A stretch of 64,000 nt of DNA from Actinomycetes bacterium (GTDB taxonomy: Bacteria; Actinomycetota; Acidimicrobiia; Acidimicrobiales; RAAP-2), in contig JAJYWG010000546.1 of NCBI GenBank assembly GCA_021791615.1, positions 1 to 64,000 of the forward strand, in the 5' to 3' direction. Every line of letters begins with the position of its first letter. Within the stretch, counting starts at the first letter, position 1. Below, piece by piece: positions 1-9,629 of this stretch. Below the pieces are notes generated by a model. It ran no database searches and was not told where the DNA came from. It was given only the letters and a program-made list of their open reading frames with translations. The translations under genes and the position numbers were made by a program.

Positions 1-215
1 CCCATCGAGCCGTAGAACTTTGCCGCCCCGAAGCTGAACACCCCGCCGTCGGCGGCCACCTCCCAGTAGCCGCCCCCTGTCGGGGTGGCGGCGATGCCCA
101 CGACCGGCGCGTGCAAGGGCTGGCCGCCCATCGAGCCGTAGAACTTTGCCGCCCCGAAGGCGAACACCCCGCCGTCGGAGGCGGCCTCGGTGTAGCCGGT
201 CGGCGGGTACGCGAA
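1..215 (-). repeat. 126-bp tandem coding repeat
   Basis: The block starting at 1 recurs at 127, almost identical over about 40 bases. It encodes the FYGSMGG unit of the surface protein, and further copies probably continue outside the window. Confidence 0.75.
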
Positions 216-2393
216 CTTTGCGGCCGCGGTGGGGACTGACATCCCCACTGGGGACGTGACCGTGATGGTGGTCGATCCGCTGCCCGGCGGGGAGACGGCA
301 GTGATCTCAGTCGGGGAGATGACTCGGACTGTACGGGCAGGTACTGAACCGAATGTGACGTCGACGTCGCTTCCGAAATTGGAACCGTCGATGGTCACTG
401 TGGTGCCACCAGAACCAGGCCCGCTCGCCGGAGCCACGCCGGCGACCTCGGGTACTTGCGTCGAGACGCTTGCAGTCACGACCTGGAGTGCGGGGAGTGT
501 CGGGTGGATGACCGTGAAGGTCTGGCTCAACCCGATGAGTTTCACGACCGGTGCCTTGACTGTGGCGTCGGGACCACTCGGGTAGGCGAGAAGGCGGAGG
601 CCGGTGATGCGTTGGGACTGCCATCCGACGGGAAGCTTGACTGCGGTGCGGCCGCGGCCACCGTCGTGGAGGGGAAACCCGCTCGCGTAGTCGCTCGTGT
701 ACCACTGTGTCGATCCGGAGAGCTGGATAGCGACCGCCGTGGCGCTCACTGTGGAGGTTGTGGATTCGAGGGTGACGATCGCGTATTGGCGAATATCGCC
801 AAGTTGGGCCGAGAAGGGATCGGTAGAGCCGTTCGTGTACCACCGTGCGCATTCCTGGGCCGACACTTGGTAGGTCCAAGGATGTGTGTCCATGACCGAT
901 GCCCGCGTGGCTCCTGGAGCGGGACCGGGCACCGGAACCTGTTGGATCCGGAACGGCGTCGTGCCTGTGGCCGACTGGTAGTCGTTCCCCGTGGCATTTC
1001 GCACCACGGCGTGCGATGTCTGGAAATAGGAACCGCTGAAGGGAACTTCTCCCTCGTGCGGCGACGATTCGTTTTGCGGGTAAGTGGAGCCGCACTCGCA
1101 TCCGTCGTACATCGCGTCCGAGATGGTGCCCTGAGCTGAGACCGAGAGTTGGGTCGTCTCGGTGATATCGGTCATGCGCCCCCACTCCCCGAGCTCGAGG
1201 AAGGGGACGAAGGCCGTGCCCTGAGCCTCGCGGGTCCAGATGCCCGTGTAGGAGAGATTCTGTTCTCCTGTGCCGCTGGATTGGCTGACGTAAGTGAGAA
1301 GCGGCGTGTCGTCATGGGCGCTGTCTGTCCGTCCATAGACCACGGGCGCGTATTTGACTGCGTCGAACCACGGGTTCGACGCAGTCACCACAGCGAGCTG
1401 CTCGTTCACGACGACGACCGACGGCGTGGTCGAACCAGTGTTCGACAGCGAGGAATTGACGGCCACAGTGACCGAGTGGGGGCCGGTGGCGAGCGTCCCG
1501 ACGAACCCTGCGTAGGTGAACGCAGCACCTCCGGCGAAGCAGACGATCTGCTGGGTAGTGCCGCCGGCGACCGTGACTGTCACGACGGCAGCACGGTCCG
1601 TGACATGAGCCCACGAGGTCCCTGGTGCGGCCAGGGTGAGCTCCACGATCCCCTGTCCGGTCACCGGTGTCTGCGGTGCGGGCCCGTCGGCCAGGGGAAG
1701 GTTCGGCCCGGTGAGCGCATTGGCTGAGTCGAGTGTCGGGGCGACGCCGGCAGTCTCTGTGGTGGTCAGAGGCGTGCTCGGCGTGATCGTCGGCGCATTT
1801 GAAGGGATCGTCACGCTCGAGGAGAGCGGGCCGGGTGTCGGCGGGCCTGTGGAGGGGCCGGGAGGGGATGTGGGCGTCACCCCTGCCGCGAAGCTCAGGG
1901 ACTTGATGCCGATAATTGTGATCCCGCCGGAGTTCGGGATCCTGACGACCGAGAACAGGCACGCACTGGTGCAGTCGACGGGACCGGCTGCCGTCTGGAT
2001 CTCCGGGGTGGGCGTGAAGGTTCCCCGCGCCGTACCAGCCGAATTGGCGAAGACAGTGGTATCGCGCCGGTCGTCGCAGGCATTCTCCTCGATGGTGAGC
2101 GCCTGGGGTGTGCACTCGACGGCCACAAGCGTTGCACCAGGTGGCTCCCCGGTGACGGTGAACACGATGGGGGTTCCGGGAGTGAGCCCGGTGGTCACCG
2201 TGGTGGTGAGCACTGGCGCCGGAGATGTCGTGCCCGAGGCCGGAGAACCGGCTGCCGCGACCAGCACTCCGGCAGGGAGGAGGATGGTCACCACAACGGC
2301 CAGCGCCCGGGTGAGGTGACGGGAACTGTGCGTGCGCTCGACTTGAGCGTCGGTGTGCCTCTGCTGCGACGTGCTCCCTTTGGATTGGCTCAT
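1..2393 (-). CDS. secreted IPT/TIG and 42-residue-repeat surface protein, 3' end outside window
   Basis: The frame is open from an ATG at 2391-2393 to the window edge, so at least 797 residues are present and the C-terminus is missing. A purine-rich ribosome site (GGAAGGAG) lies just upstream. Residues 1-49 carry charged residues, then a hydrophobic stretch (about 31-48) ending in alanines, which is a signal peptide. The middle 600 residues are Thr/Ser/Pro-rich with scattered cysteines and match nothing I recognise. Residues about 645-728 form an IPT/TIG immunoglobulin-like fold ([14 protein letters not shown], then [13 protein letters not shown]). From about 730 begin repeats containing GGGYW and [12 protein letters not shown] with a period of 126 bases (42 residues). 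Such repeats occur in large exported proteins of Acidimicrobiia; a cell-surface or adhesive role is inference. It is transcribed divergently from korAB. Confidence 0.8.
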   Translation of the reverse strand, partial: MSQSKGSTSQQRHTDAQVERTHSSRHLTRALAVVVTILLPAGVLVAAAGSPASGTTSPAPVLTTTVTTGLTPGTPIVFTVTGEPPGATLVAVECTPQALTIEENACDDRRDTTVFANSAGTARGTFTPTPEIQTAAGPVDCTSACLFSVVRIPNSGGITIIGIKSLSFAAGVTPTSPPGPSTGPPTPGPLSSSVTIPSNAPTITPSTPLTTTETAGVAPTLDSANALTGPNLPLADGPAPQTPVTGQGIVELTLAAPGTSWAHVTDRAAVVTVTVAGGTTQQIVCFAGGAAFTYAGFVGTLATGPHSVTVAVNSSLSNTGSTTPSVVVVNEQLAVVTASNPWFDAVKYAPVVYGRTDSAHDDTPLLTYVSQSSGTGEQNLSYTGIWTREAQGTAFVPFLELGEWGRMTDITETTQLSVSAQGTISDAMYDGCECGSTYPQNESSPHEGEVPFSGSYFQTSHAVVRNATGNDYQSATGTTPFRIQQVPVPGPAPGATRASVMDTHPWTYQVSAQECARWYTNGSTDPFSAQLGDIRQYAIVTLESTTSTVSATAVAIQLSGSTQWYTSDYASGFPLHDGGRGRTAVKLPVGWQSQRITGLRLLAYPSGPDATVKAPVVKLIGLSQTFTVIHPTLPALQVVTASVSTQVPEVAGVAPASGPGSGGTTVTIDGSNFGSDVDVTFGSVPARTVRVISPTEITAVSPPGSGSTTITVTSPVGMSVPTAAAKFAYPPTGYTEAASDGGVFAFGAAKFYGSMGGQPLHAPVVGIAATPTGGGYWEVAADGGVFSFGAAKFYGSM

Positions 2394-2414
2394 GGCACGC
2401 TCCTTCCCTCCCTG

Positions 2415-2420
2415 AACCTA
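2415..2420 (-). promoter_or_regulatory. putative -10 element of the surface protein gene
   Basis: TAGGTT on the minus strand lies 21 bases before the ATG, leaving room for a short leader with a strong ribosome site. No clear -35 is visible. Confidence 0.3.
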
Positions 2421-2533
2421 CCCGGCGTCGGGTCCCGGCCGCAGTTCCGGGTCGACGTCGGCTTGCCGTCTCCGACCCTCTCCGGTGCCCGGAGACAGCG
2501 CCGAGCCAGCACCGGGGGAGCGCCTGTGGGCGG

Positions 2534-2539
2534 TATGCT
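2534..2539 (+). promoter_or_regulatory. putative -10 element for korAB
   Basis: TATGCT lies in the 230-bp divergent gap between the surface protein gene and korA. An in-frame ATG at 2535 overlaps it, which argues against using that ATG as the korA start. Confidence 0.3.
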
Positions 2540-2624
2540 CGTTCACGAGACCGAAACAATGCGTTCTCGGGTGGCGCGCCCGTCGGACGAGGGCGCCGGG
2601 GCACGAAACGAGACGAGGCCGAAC

Positions 2625-4499
2625 GTGGCAACCAAGAGCGATCATCCATCCACGCAGCTCGACCGGGTCGTCATCCGCTTTGCCGGCGACTCAGGCGACG
2701 GGATGCAGCTCACCGGGGACCGGTTCACCACGTCGAGTGCGCTGCTCGGGAACGACCTGGCCACCTTCCCAGATTTCCCGGCGGAGATCAGGGCGCCGGC
2801 TGGGACGCTCGCGGGCGTCTCGGCGTTCCAAGTCCACATCTCGGACCACGACATCCTTACCCCCGGGGACGCTCCCAACGTTCTCGTCGCCATGAACCCG
2901 GCGGCACTGCGGGCCAATATCGGAGCGCTTCCCAAGGGTGCCATCGTCCTGGTCAACGTGGACGCGTTCGACGAGCGAAGCTTGGCCAAGGCCGGGTATG
3001 AGCAGAACCCTCTCGGTGACGGGTCGTTGGCCGCATTCACTGTGTACGAGGTCCCGATGACCTCGATCACCCAGGAGGTGTGCAAGGAAGCCGGTGTCAA
3101 ACCTCGGGATGCCGAACGTTCCAAGAATTTCTTCGCGCTAGGGCTGGTGAGCTGGCTCTACACCCGCCCGACCGAGCCAACTGCCGAATGGATCGCCAAA
3201 CGGTTCGCGGACCGCCCGCAGGTCGCCGAAGCCAACCTGCGGGCCTTTCGTGCGGGGTTCGACTTCGGTGAGACCACCGAGCTGTTCGAGTCCCACTACG
3301 AGGTGCGGGCCGCACCCTTCGAAAAGGGAGAGTATGTCCAGGTGACGGGCAACCAAGCTTTGGCCTGGGGGCTCATCGCGGCGTCGCGGCTCTCGGGGCT
3401 GCCGCTCTTCTTGGGCAGCTATCCGATCACCCCGGCTTCCGACATCCTCCACGAGCTTTCCCGCCGCAAGGAGTTCGGGGTGAGGACGTTCCAGGCCGAA
3501 GACGAGATCGCTGGCGTGGGAGCGGCGCTCGGAGCGGCGTTCGGTGGTGCGCTGGGCGTCACGACGACCAGTGGACCCGGATTGGACCTCAAGTCCGAGA
3601 CGATTGGGCTGGCGATCAACCTGGAGCTCCCCCTCGTCATCGTCGATGTCCAGCGGGGCGGACCGTCGACCGGCCTTCCGACCAAGACCGAGCAGGCTGA
3701 CCTCTTGCATGCCATGTACGGACGCCACGGCGAGGCGCCTCTGCCCATTGTGGCGGCGATGACCCCGTCCCACTGCTTCACTGCAGCCATCGAAGCGGTC
3801 CGTCTCGCCGTCAAGTACCGCACGCCCGTGATCTTGTTGACCGATGGGTATCTGGCCAACGGGGCTGAGCCGTGGAGGCTCCCTGACCTCGACCTCCTCG
3901 ATCCGATCGATCCTGGCTTCGCCACCGGTCCGACTCACGTCTCCGATGACGGCCGGGAGGAGTTCTGGCCGTACGTCCGCGACGAAGAGACGCTGGCCCG
4001 GCCCTGGGCGCCTCCAGGGGTTGCCGGCCTGGAGCATCGCATCGGAGGGTTGGAGAAGGCCGACGGCAGCGGCAACGTCTCGTACGATCCCGTGAACCAC
4101 GACCGAATGGTTCGCCTCAGAGCAGCCAAGATCGCGGGCGTGGTCCGCGACATCCCGGCCCTGGCGGTCGACGACGAGACCGCAGATGCCACCGTGCTGG
4201 TCCTCGGTTGGGGATCGACGTTCGGAGCGATCGCCGCAGGCGTGCGCCGCGTACGCGCCAGAGGCAAGAAGGTGGCGCACGCCCACCTTGCGAACCTCAA
4301 CCCCTTCCCCCCGAACTTGGGTGACATCTTGGCACGGTACGAGCGCGTGCTCGTGCCTGAGGTCAACTTGGGACAGCTCAGCCGGATGGTGCGAGCCGAG
4401 TACCTGGTGGACGCAAGATCCTTGAACCAGGTTCGTGGGACGCCCTTTCGTGCAGCGGAGATCGAAGCTGCCATTCTCAGTCTGCTGGAGGATCGATGA
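2625..4499 (+). CDS. korA: 2-oxoacid:ferredoxin oxidoreductase, fused gamma-alpha subunit
   Basis: With KorB this enzyme would oxidatively decarboxylate a 2-oxoacid, probably 2-oxoglutarate, to the acyl-CoA while reducing ferredoxin. The 624-residue product has an N-terminal gamma domain (VVIRFAGDSGDGMQLTG, about residues 13-29; FPDFPAEIRAPAGTLAGVSA) followed by the alpha/pyrimidine-binding half (GSYPITPASDILHELSRR, then FQAEDEIAGVGAALGAAFGG). This is the fused architecture seen in mycobacterial KorA. The frame is open far upstream, but similarity to the family begins shortly after the GTG at 2625, so I place the start there; ATG 2535 is the main alternative. The stop overlaps the korB start as ATGA, indicating one operon with coupled translation. 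Exact substrate is inferred from family resemblance. Confidence 0.88.
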   Translation: MATKSDHPSTQLDRVVIRFAGDSGDGMQLTGDRFTTSSALLGNDLATFPDFPAEIRAPAGTLAGVSAFQVHISDHDILTPGDAPNVLVAMNPAALRANIGALPKGAIVLVNVDAFDERSLAKAGYEQNPLGDGSLAAFTVYEVPMTSITQEVCKEAGVKPRDAERSKNFFALGLVSWLYTRPTEPTAEWIAKRFADRPQVAEANLRAFRAGFDFGETTELFESHYEVRAAPFEKGEYVQVTGNQALAWGLIAASRLSGLPLFLGSYPITPASDILHELSRRKEFGVRTFQAEDEIAGVGAALGAAFGGALGVTTTSGPGLDLKSETIGLAINLELPLVIVDVQRGGPSTGLPTKTEQADLLHAMYGRHGEAPLPIVAAMTPSHCFTAAIEAVRLAVKYRTPVILLTDGYLANGAEPWRLPDLDLLDPIDPGFATGPTHVSDDGREEFWPYVRDEETLARPWAPPGVAGLEHRIGGLEKADGSGNVSYDPVNHDRMVRLRAAKIAGVVRDIPALAVDDETADATVLVLGWGSTFGAIAAGVRRVRARGKKVAHAHLANLNPFPPNLGDILARYERVLVPEVNLGQLSRMVRAEYLVDARSLNQVRGTPFRAAEIEAAILSLLEDR

Positions 4500-5518
4500 C
4501 CACTGCTGCAGTGCCCGAGACGACGCGCAAGGACTGGACCAGCGACCAAGAGGTGCGCTGGTGCCCGGGATGCGGTGACTATTCGATCCTGGCTGCGGTG
4601 CAGATGCTCATGCCCGACCTTGGGGTGAGACGGGAGACCACTGTGTTCGTCTCGGGTATCGGCTGTGCCGCTCGGTTCCCGTACTACATGGCCACCTACG
4701 GGATGCACTCCATACATGGCCGTGCTCCAGCGATCGCCACCGGGCTTGCCACGACCCGGCCTGACCTCGACATCTGGGTGGTGACTGGTGACGGCGATGC
4801 GCTCTCCATTGGCGGGAACCATCTCATCCATGCGCTGCGCCGCAACGTCCGCATGACCATCTTGATGTTCAACAACCAGATCTATGGATTGACGAAAGGT
4901 CAGTACTCTCCGACGTCCGAGGTGGCGAAAGTCACCAAGTCGACGCCGTTCGGTTCGCTGGATACCCCTTTCAATCCGGTGAGCTTGGCGTTGGGCGCCG
5001 AAGCGTCCTTCGTCGCGCGGACCCACGACATGGATCGGGCTCACATGCAAGAGGTGTTCCGGCGGGCACATGATCACAACGGTGCAGCGTTCGTCGAGGT
5101 GTACCAGAACTGCAACGTGTTCAACGACGGCGCGTTCGAGCGGATCACCTCTCGTGACGCCCGTCCGTCCATGCTCATCCCACTGGAGCATGGTCGTCCG
5201 ATCCGCTTTGGGGCCGAAGGGGAGCGGGGAGTCCTCCAGCGGCCTGACGGCCGTCTCGAGATCGTCGACGTGGCCGAAGCCGGCGAGGATGCGCTGCTCG
5301 TCCACGACGAGCGGCGCGACGATCCAGGGCTGGCGTTCGCTCTCTCCCGGCTCGCTCGCGGTCCTTTCGAGCCGACTCCAATCGGGGTGTTTCGAGCGGT
5401 GGAACGTCCCGAGTACGGTGCCGAGCTCGCCCAGCAGATTGCACAGGCCCAAGAGCGGCGCGGTATGGGTGATCTGGCCGCACTGCTGCGTTCCGGGTCG
5501 AGCTGGACCGTCGAGTAG
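4496..5518 (+). CDS. korB: 2-oxoacid:ferredoxin oxidoreductase beta subunit
   Basis: This is the thiamine-diphosphate and iron-sulfur subunit paired with KorA. The 340-residue product shows CPGC at residues 23-26, a third cysteine at 57 and a fourth in YQNCNVF, the expected 4Fe-4S ligands. The thiamine diphosphate motif starts with GDGD at 98-101 and closes with NN at 126-127, followed by QIYGLTKGQ, typical of beta subunits. Length is normal. The start ATG overlaps the korA stop. No ferredoxin gene is adjacent, so the electron acceptor must be encoded elsewhere. The short gap after the stop carries repeated GTCGAG-type words. Confidence 0.92.
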   Translation: MTTAAVPETTRKDWTSDQEVRWCPGCGDYSILAAVQMLMPDLGVRRETTVFVSGIGCAARFPYYMATYGMHSIHGRAPAIATGLATTRPDLDIWVVTGDGDALSIGGNHLIHALRRNVRMTILMFNNQIYGLTKGQYSPTSEVAKVTKSTPFGSLDTPFNPVSLALGAEASFVARTHDMDRAHMQEVFRRAHDHNGAAFVEVYQNCNVFNDGAFERITSRDARPSMLIPLEHGRPIRFGAEGERGVLQRPDGRLEIVDVAEAGEDALLVHDERRDDPGLAFALSRLARGPFEPTPIGVFRAVERPEYGAELAQQIAQAQERRGMGDLAALLRSGSSWTVE

Positions 5519-5523
5519 TCGAG

Positions 5524-6069
5524 TTGCCGAGTAGTCGAGCAGCGGAACCCTTGGCTCCGACCTCCTCGGTACTGGCGCATCGGCATCGGCATCGGCATCG
5601 GCAGCACAGGTCCAGCTCGATACTGAGGTTCGGAGCAGTCCTGCTCCTCGGAGCAACGGCGATCGTGGCCATGGCGATAGGGGCTGTCCATGGTGCCCGC
5701 CAAGCCCAGGCAGCTGCACAGAAAGGGCAGGTAGCGGCCTGGCAGCTCAACGCCGCGTACTGGGACTGCCTCGAGACCCAGGCGCACAGCCTGGTGCAGC
5801 CCGATGAGCCCGTCTGGGTCAAGGAACAGCAGCTCGCGACACTGGTCACGATCGAGAAAGTGATCGGTCCGTGGGCCGATCAGGTCCATTCCCCGTCAGA
5901 AGCCCAGGCCGAGCTCGAGATCGTGACCCGGCCGGGTGACGGTACCTGCTTGGGCGAAGTGGTGGTCGGCTGGTTCGGCCCGCCCGGCGGGCCTTGGACC
6001 GTGAAACGGACGGGCTCGGGGGCTTCACTGCCGGGCAATGTGTTCGAGCTGCCGAGCACCCCGCTGTGA
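5524..6069 (+). CDS. unrecognised single-pass or exported protein
   Basis: I do not recognise this 181-residue protein. The N-terminus is basic and repetitive (four tandem CATCGG hexamers encode alternating His/Arg). A hydrophobic segment follows, roughly residues 34-55, with the rest predicted outside the membrane. Two cysteines in the outer part (YWDCLE and GTCLG) could form a disulfide. The start is uncertain: TTG at 5524, TTG at 5551 and ATG further in are possible and none has a strong ribosome site. The stop overlaps the GTG of the next membrane protein (GTGA), so the two are probably made together. Confidence 0.55.
   Translation: MPSSRAAEPLAPTSSVLAHRHRHRHRQHRSSSILRFGAVLLLGATAIVAMAIGAVHGARQAQAAAQKGQVAAWQLNAAYWDCLETQAHSLVQPDEPVWVKEQQLATLVTIEKVIGPWADQVHSPSEAQAELEIVTRPGDGTCLGEVVVGWFGPPGGPWTVKRTGSGASLPGNVFELPSTPL
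5578..5601 (+). repeat. CATCGG hexamer repeat, four copies
   Basis: Four perfect tandem hexamers lie inside the 5' end of the unrecognised exported-protein gene and encode His-Arg pairs. The period of six keeps the frame whatever the copy number. Confidence 0.85.
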
Positions 6070-7556
6070 CCACGCTGCCGGCGGCCGCGGCCACGATGGC
6101 AGTACTGGCTGTCGCTGGGGCACCCCCCGTGCTGGCGCTGGTCGGGTTGCGCTGGCAGTCCGTACCGCTCACCCCTCTCGCCGGTGCCGCGATCGCAGCA
6201 CTGGCCGGCATCGTGGTCACCTTGGTGGACGGGTCGATCCTCGGGTGGTTCGCGGTCGTCGCCGTTGTGGTCGCGAGCGGTTCATTGGTGTACTGGTCAC
6301 GCTGGCGACGTCCAGTGCTCCGATCCGGAGGCCACGGGAGCGCCGGTGCAGTGTCCCAGAGGCTGTCGAGGACGATCGGAGCGGCGGCGGCCGTTGTCGT
6401 GGGGCTGGCTGTCGTCTGGGCACTCGTCCCGCTGAGGACTCCGTCGGTCGGCTGGGATGCTCAGGCAATCTGGATCCTGCGAGCGGGATGGTTCGCCGGG
6501 GGTCATGGCCTCCTCTTGGCGGCTGCACGCAACCGCTCCCTGCTGCTCGCCCATGCGTCCTACCCGCCGTTGGTCAGCTCTACCGTGGCCGTTGCCTGGC
6601 AGCTCACTGGTGACCACGGCGACCGCCTCGGTGTCGTCGTCGTCTCCTTGCTCAACGTTGCCGCGATGGCGGTCGCAGCTTGGGTGGTCATCGTGGCGGG
6701 ACTCGGCGCCGCCGGACGTGTCGGGAGCCGGACGATGTCGATACTGGTGGCGCTCGTCGGTCTCGTTGCCGGCGGGCTGTTCGTCCTCGCGATCGCCGGG
6801 GTCTTCGGGCCCTTCTTGACGAATGGCTACGCGGACCCCCTCTGGTCGGCAACCGCCGTGGGCGCCGTGGGTTACGGCTTGTGCCTGATGCCGGATCGAG
6901 CCTCGTACGCGACCGCCGGCATCCTCGTGGTCGTGTGCGGACTGACCAAAGTGGAGGGAACCGTGATTGGCATCGGGGTCCTGGGCCTCGTCGTCGGGCG
7001 GGCAGTTGTCGGGCGCTGGTGGCCGCGATCTGAGCGGACGTTTCGTGCGCTCGTGGCTGATGCGCGCCGTCCGGCTGTGTACGGCGTGGCGGTCGTCGTC
7101 CTGCTCGGGGTCTGGCCGCTCCTCACGCGCATCGAGAAGTTCACGCCCGACTCGAACACTTCTGGACCCAGGGTGGGGTCGGCGCTCACGCGAGCTCGCC
7201 TCACGGCGGATGCGATGGCACCTCACCTCGACCTGTTGGCGTTGGCCGTCCCCTTTGCGATTGTGGCTGCGTTGCTCCTGAACCGGTGGCGCAGGAGGAT
7301 TGGGCTGGGAAACGACCTGTGGGCATGGGCCGCTGCCGGTGTTGGTCTCGCGGCGATCGCCGGGGCGTACGTGACCGGCCCCGGCAACGTGTCGCTGTGG
7401 TTGCGCACTTCCGTGCACCGTACGACCATGTTTCCGGCGGTCACGGCGTGGCTTATCCTTGGGATCTGGGCGGTCGTGGCCGCGGCACACCTCGCCGACC
7501 GGGATGCAGACCTCCAAGCGGAGCGCGAGCTCTCCGACAGAGGCGTGCAGCCGTGA
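6066..7556 (+). CDS. polytopic membrane protein, possibly GT-C type glycosyltransferase
   Basis: The 496-residue product has about ten or more hydrophobic segments along its whole length. After the first four segments comes an extracytoplasmic-looking stretch with GWDAQAIWILRAGWF and HASYPPLVS. A Trp-Asp-x-x-x-x-Trp element followed by a YPP motif resembles GT-C type membrane glycosyltransferases (GT39/ArnT-like), but I cannot name a substrate. The GTG start at 6066 overlaps the upstream stop as GTGA. The C-terminal tail (DRDADLQAERELSDRG) is charged and cytoplasmic. A transporter-like protein is the main alternative. Confidence 0.65.
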   Translation: MTTLPAAAATMAVLAVAGAPPVLALVGLRWQSVPLTPLAGAAIAALAGIVVTLVDGSILGWFAVVAVVVASGSLVYWSRWRRPVLRSGGHGSAGAVSQRLSRTIGAAAAVVVGLAVVWALVPLRTPSVGWDAQAIWILRAGWFAGGHGLLLAAARNRSLLLAHASYPPLVSSTVAVAWQLTGDHGDRLGVVVVSLLNVAAMAVAAWVVIVAGLGAAGRVGSRTMSILVALVGLVAGGLFVLAIAGVFGPFLTNGYADPLWSATAVGAVGYGLCLMPDRASYATAGILVVVCGLTKVEGTVIGIGVLGLVVGRAVVGRWWPRSERTFRALVADARRPAVYGVAVVVLLGVWPLLTRIEKFTPDSNTSGPRVGSALTRARLTADAMAPHLDLLALAVPFAIVAALLLNRWRRRIGLGNDLWAWAAAGVGLAAIAGAYVTGPGNVSLWLRTSVHRTTMFPAVTAWLILGIWAVVAAAHLADRDADLQAERELSDRGVQP

Positions 7557-7584
7557 CCCGAAAGGATGCACGGGGTCCACGTGC

Positions 7585-8808
7585 TCAGTGCTGCAGTCGG
7601 CGGAACACCAAGCCGGTCCGCGGCTTCGGGTAGAAGTACGTTGATTTTGGCGGCATGCGTCTCCGCGCCGTTGCCCATTCGGCGATCTGGGCCACCCTGA
7701 CCGATCGGAGCAGGATCGCAGCCTGTGCCGTCCCGTCGGTGACGCTCCGATAGGCATCTCTCCAGTCGTGAGGGTAGGTGATGGTGTGGTCGGGCAGCTT
7801 GTCGATCACGGTCTGCACCAGGCTTGAGTCGAGGTCGCTTCGGGCGGCGGAGAGCGTCTGAGGGAGGGCAGAGAGCAACCACGCGTTCTCGCGGGTGAGG
7901 AGAGCCAGGGACGGAGTATCGACCAGTGCGCCAGCCGTGTTCGAGGAGGTAGCACCGGCGTACACCAGATCGAAGTGCACCCGGAAGTGCTCGACGATAT
8001 CGAAGCCAGGCGGGAGCCCGGCGAGTACTCGATGGATGGGGCCGACCAGAACCTGGTTGTCAGCCAGTTCCACGACCAGCGCCATCACGGAGTCGTGGTC
8101 CCCTGCGTGATCGCCGTTGCGCGCACGGACCTCGGAGCGATAGGCATGGGCGGTCTCGTAGCGGTGATGGCCGTCAGCGAGGATCAACGGTGCGCCGGTG
8201 ATGAGGTCCCGCACCTCTTCGATGGCATCGGGCGCGGTCAGGGTCCACATCTGATGCCTTACACCTTCGTCGTCGACGATGTCGGCAAAAGGATCTTTGG
8301 GAGAGCCGAGGAGTGCTGCCAGGCCAACAGCCGGCGACAGTCCCCAGATCGGAGAGAGGTTCGTCTTGGTCGCGCGCAACAGATTGAGCCGGTCGCTCCG
8401 AGGTTTTGGCATGGTGTCCTCGTGAGGGAGGACCTCTGTGGGTTGGACGGCACCGGAGTGGCCCGACGGCTCTCGGGCGTCCAGAGCGAGCGATCCGACG
8501 ACTCCGGTCGTCGATCGGCCATCGGGCATCGTCATGCGATAGGGGTAGAACGATGGGACGGGATCGCTCGTGAGGAGCCCGCTCGCCATCCAGTCGTCCA
8601 AGAGTTTCGACGCTGCAACGTACCGGTCGACCCCGGCGGACAGATCAGGCTCGGGCAGCTCGATGTGCACCGAGTTCGCCGGATGGCGGCGAGCGAGCAC
8701 CTCGCGCTCGGCGGCGCTCACGACGTCATAGGGAGGAGAAACGACCTCGGCAAGAGTGCCGTTGTCGAGGTGGTACCGGACGCCACGGAAAGGATCGAAG
8801 CTGGGCAT
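7585..8808 (-). CDS. DUF1015 family protein
   Basis: This 407-residue cytosolic protein matches the DUF1015 family: an N-terminal FDPFRGVRYH and VVSPPYDVVS, then HPANSVHIELP, and a central LADGHHRYETA motif, the family hallmark. The family has been described as SerK/HPr-kinase related, and members in other organisms phosphorylate free serine, but I would not assign that activity here without a test. The gene faces the membrane protein at 6066-7556 tail to tail and diverges from the phosphatidyltransferase at 8909. The ATG has a short GAAGGG ribosome site. Confidence 0.85.
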   Translation of the reverse strand: MPSFDPFRGVRYHLDNGTLAEVVSPPYDVVSAAEREVLARRHPANSVHIELPEPDLSAGVDRYVAASKLLDDWMASGLLTSDPVPSFYPYRMTMPDGRSTTGVVGSLALDAREPSGHSGAVQPTEVLPHEDTMPKPRSDRLNLLRATKTNLSPIWGLSPAVGLAALLGSPKDPFADIVDDEGVRHQMWTLTAPDAIEEVRDLITGAPLILADGHHRYETAHAYRSEVRARNGDHAGDHDSVMALVVELADNQVLVGPIHRVLAGLPPGFDIVEHFRVHFDLVYAGATSSNTAGALVDTPSLALLTRENAWLLSALPQTLSAARSDLDSSLVQTVIDKLPDHTITYPHDWRDAYRSVTDGTAQAAILLRSVRVAQIAEWATARRRMPPKSTYFYPKPRTGLVFRRLQH

Positions 8809-8896
8809 CCCTTCAGCCTGGCATACGGCCCGTATCTCTGATGACCGAGATCCCCGCTGTGCAATGGAGAGTAGATCCAGGCCAAGCCGGTGACCG

Positions 8897-8902
8897 TAGA
8901 CT
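8897..8902 (+). promoter_or_regulatory. putative -10 element, leaderless start
   Basis: TAGACT ends six bases before the GTG of the phosphatidyltransferase gene, so transcription would begin at or next to the start codon. There is no Shine-Dalgarno sequence and no clear -35. Confidence 0.4.
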
Positions 8903-8908
8903 CAAGTC

Positions 8909-9625
8909 GTGCCCGATCTCCGAGGTGGGACATCGGTCCCAAGCGAGGAAGTTGCTCCAGCGTCGGACCCGCTCTCGGGGTCGTCTGGCCCCATCGAGGG
9001 AGCTCGCACTCCCGACCTGACATCCACATCCGACTTGGACCGTGTTCTCACGCTCCCCAATGCCGTGACGTTCGTCCGCCTCCTGTGCATCCCGCTCTTC
9101 GTCTGGCTCCTTTTCGGTGCCCATGAGCAGACCGCGGCAGCGATCCTTCTCGCCGTCCTCGGGGCAACCGATTGGGTGGATGGCTTCGTGGCCCGGCGTT
9201 TCTCTCAGGTGTCTACTCTCGGTAAAGTGCTCGATCCCACGGCAGATCGCCTCCTGGTGGGAACCGGCGTCATCGCAATCGTGGTCCACGGCGCCGTGCC
9301 GGTGTGGTTCGCCATCACCACGCTTGCTCGGGAAGCATTGGTGGGCGGCGCTGTCTTGCTCCTGGCGGCACTCGGCGCGCGGCGGATTGACGTGCTGTGG
9401 GTGGGAAAGGCAGGAACGTTCGGCCTTATGTTCGCGTATCCGGCGTTCCTTCTCAGCCACGGGTCTGCCGGATGGCAAGTGCCGATTCACGACATCGCCT
9501 GGGTTACCGGGGGCGTTGGGTTGGTCCTCGCCTGGGTGGCTGCAGCTGGCTACTTGGCTCCAGCTCGCGCCGCATTGCGAGAGGGACGTGCCGGCAGACG
9601 GGCGGCACGAGAGAAAGGGGAGTGA
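8909..9625 (+). CDS. CDP-alcohol phosphatidyltransferase
   Basis: This integral membrane enzyme transfers a phosphatidyl group from CDP-diacylglycerol to an alcohol acceptor. The full motif is present: D88-x2-D91-G92-x2-A95-R96-x8-G105-x3-D109-x3-D113, within DWVDGFVARRF to LDPTADR. About six hydrophobic segments follow the layout of PgsA-type enzymes, so phosphatidylglycerophosphate synthase is the likeliest activity, although the acceptor cannot be read from sequence. The first 45 residues are polar and probably disordered. The GTG start is supported by the adjacent -10 box. The sugar nucleotidyltransferase gene follows after only four bases. Confidence 0.82.
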   Translation: MPDLRGGTSVPSEEVAPASDPLSGSSGPIEGARTPDLTSTSDLDRVLTLPNAVTFVRLLCIPLFVWLLFGAHEQTAAAILLAVLGATDWVDGFVARRFSQVSTLGKVLDPTADRLLVGTGVIAIVVHGAVPVWFAITTLAREALVGGAVLLLAALGARRIDVLWVGKAGTFGLMFAYPAFLLSHGSAGWQVPIHDIAWVTGGVGLVLAWVAAAGYLAPARAALREGRAGRRAAREKGE

Positions 9626-9629
9626 GACA

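Noticed and set aside
2316..2624. N-terminal extension of korA
   Set aside because: The extra codons overlap the divergent surface-protein gene and its promoter and show no family resemblance.
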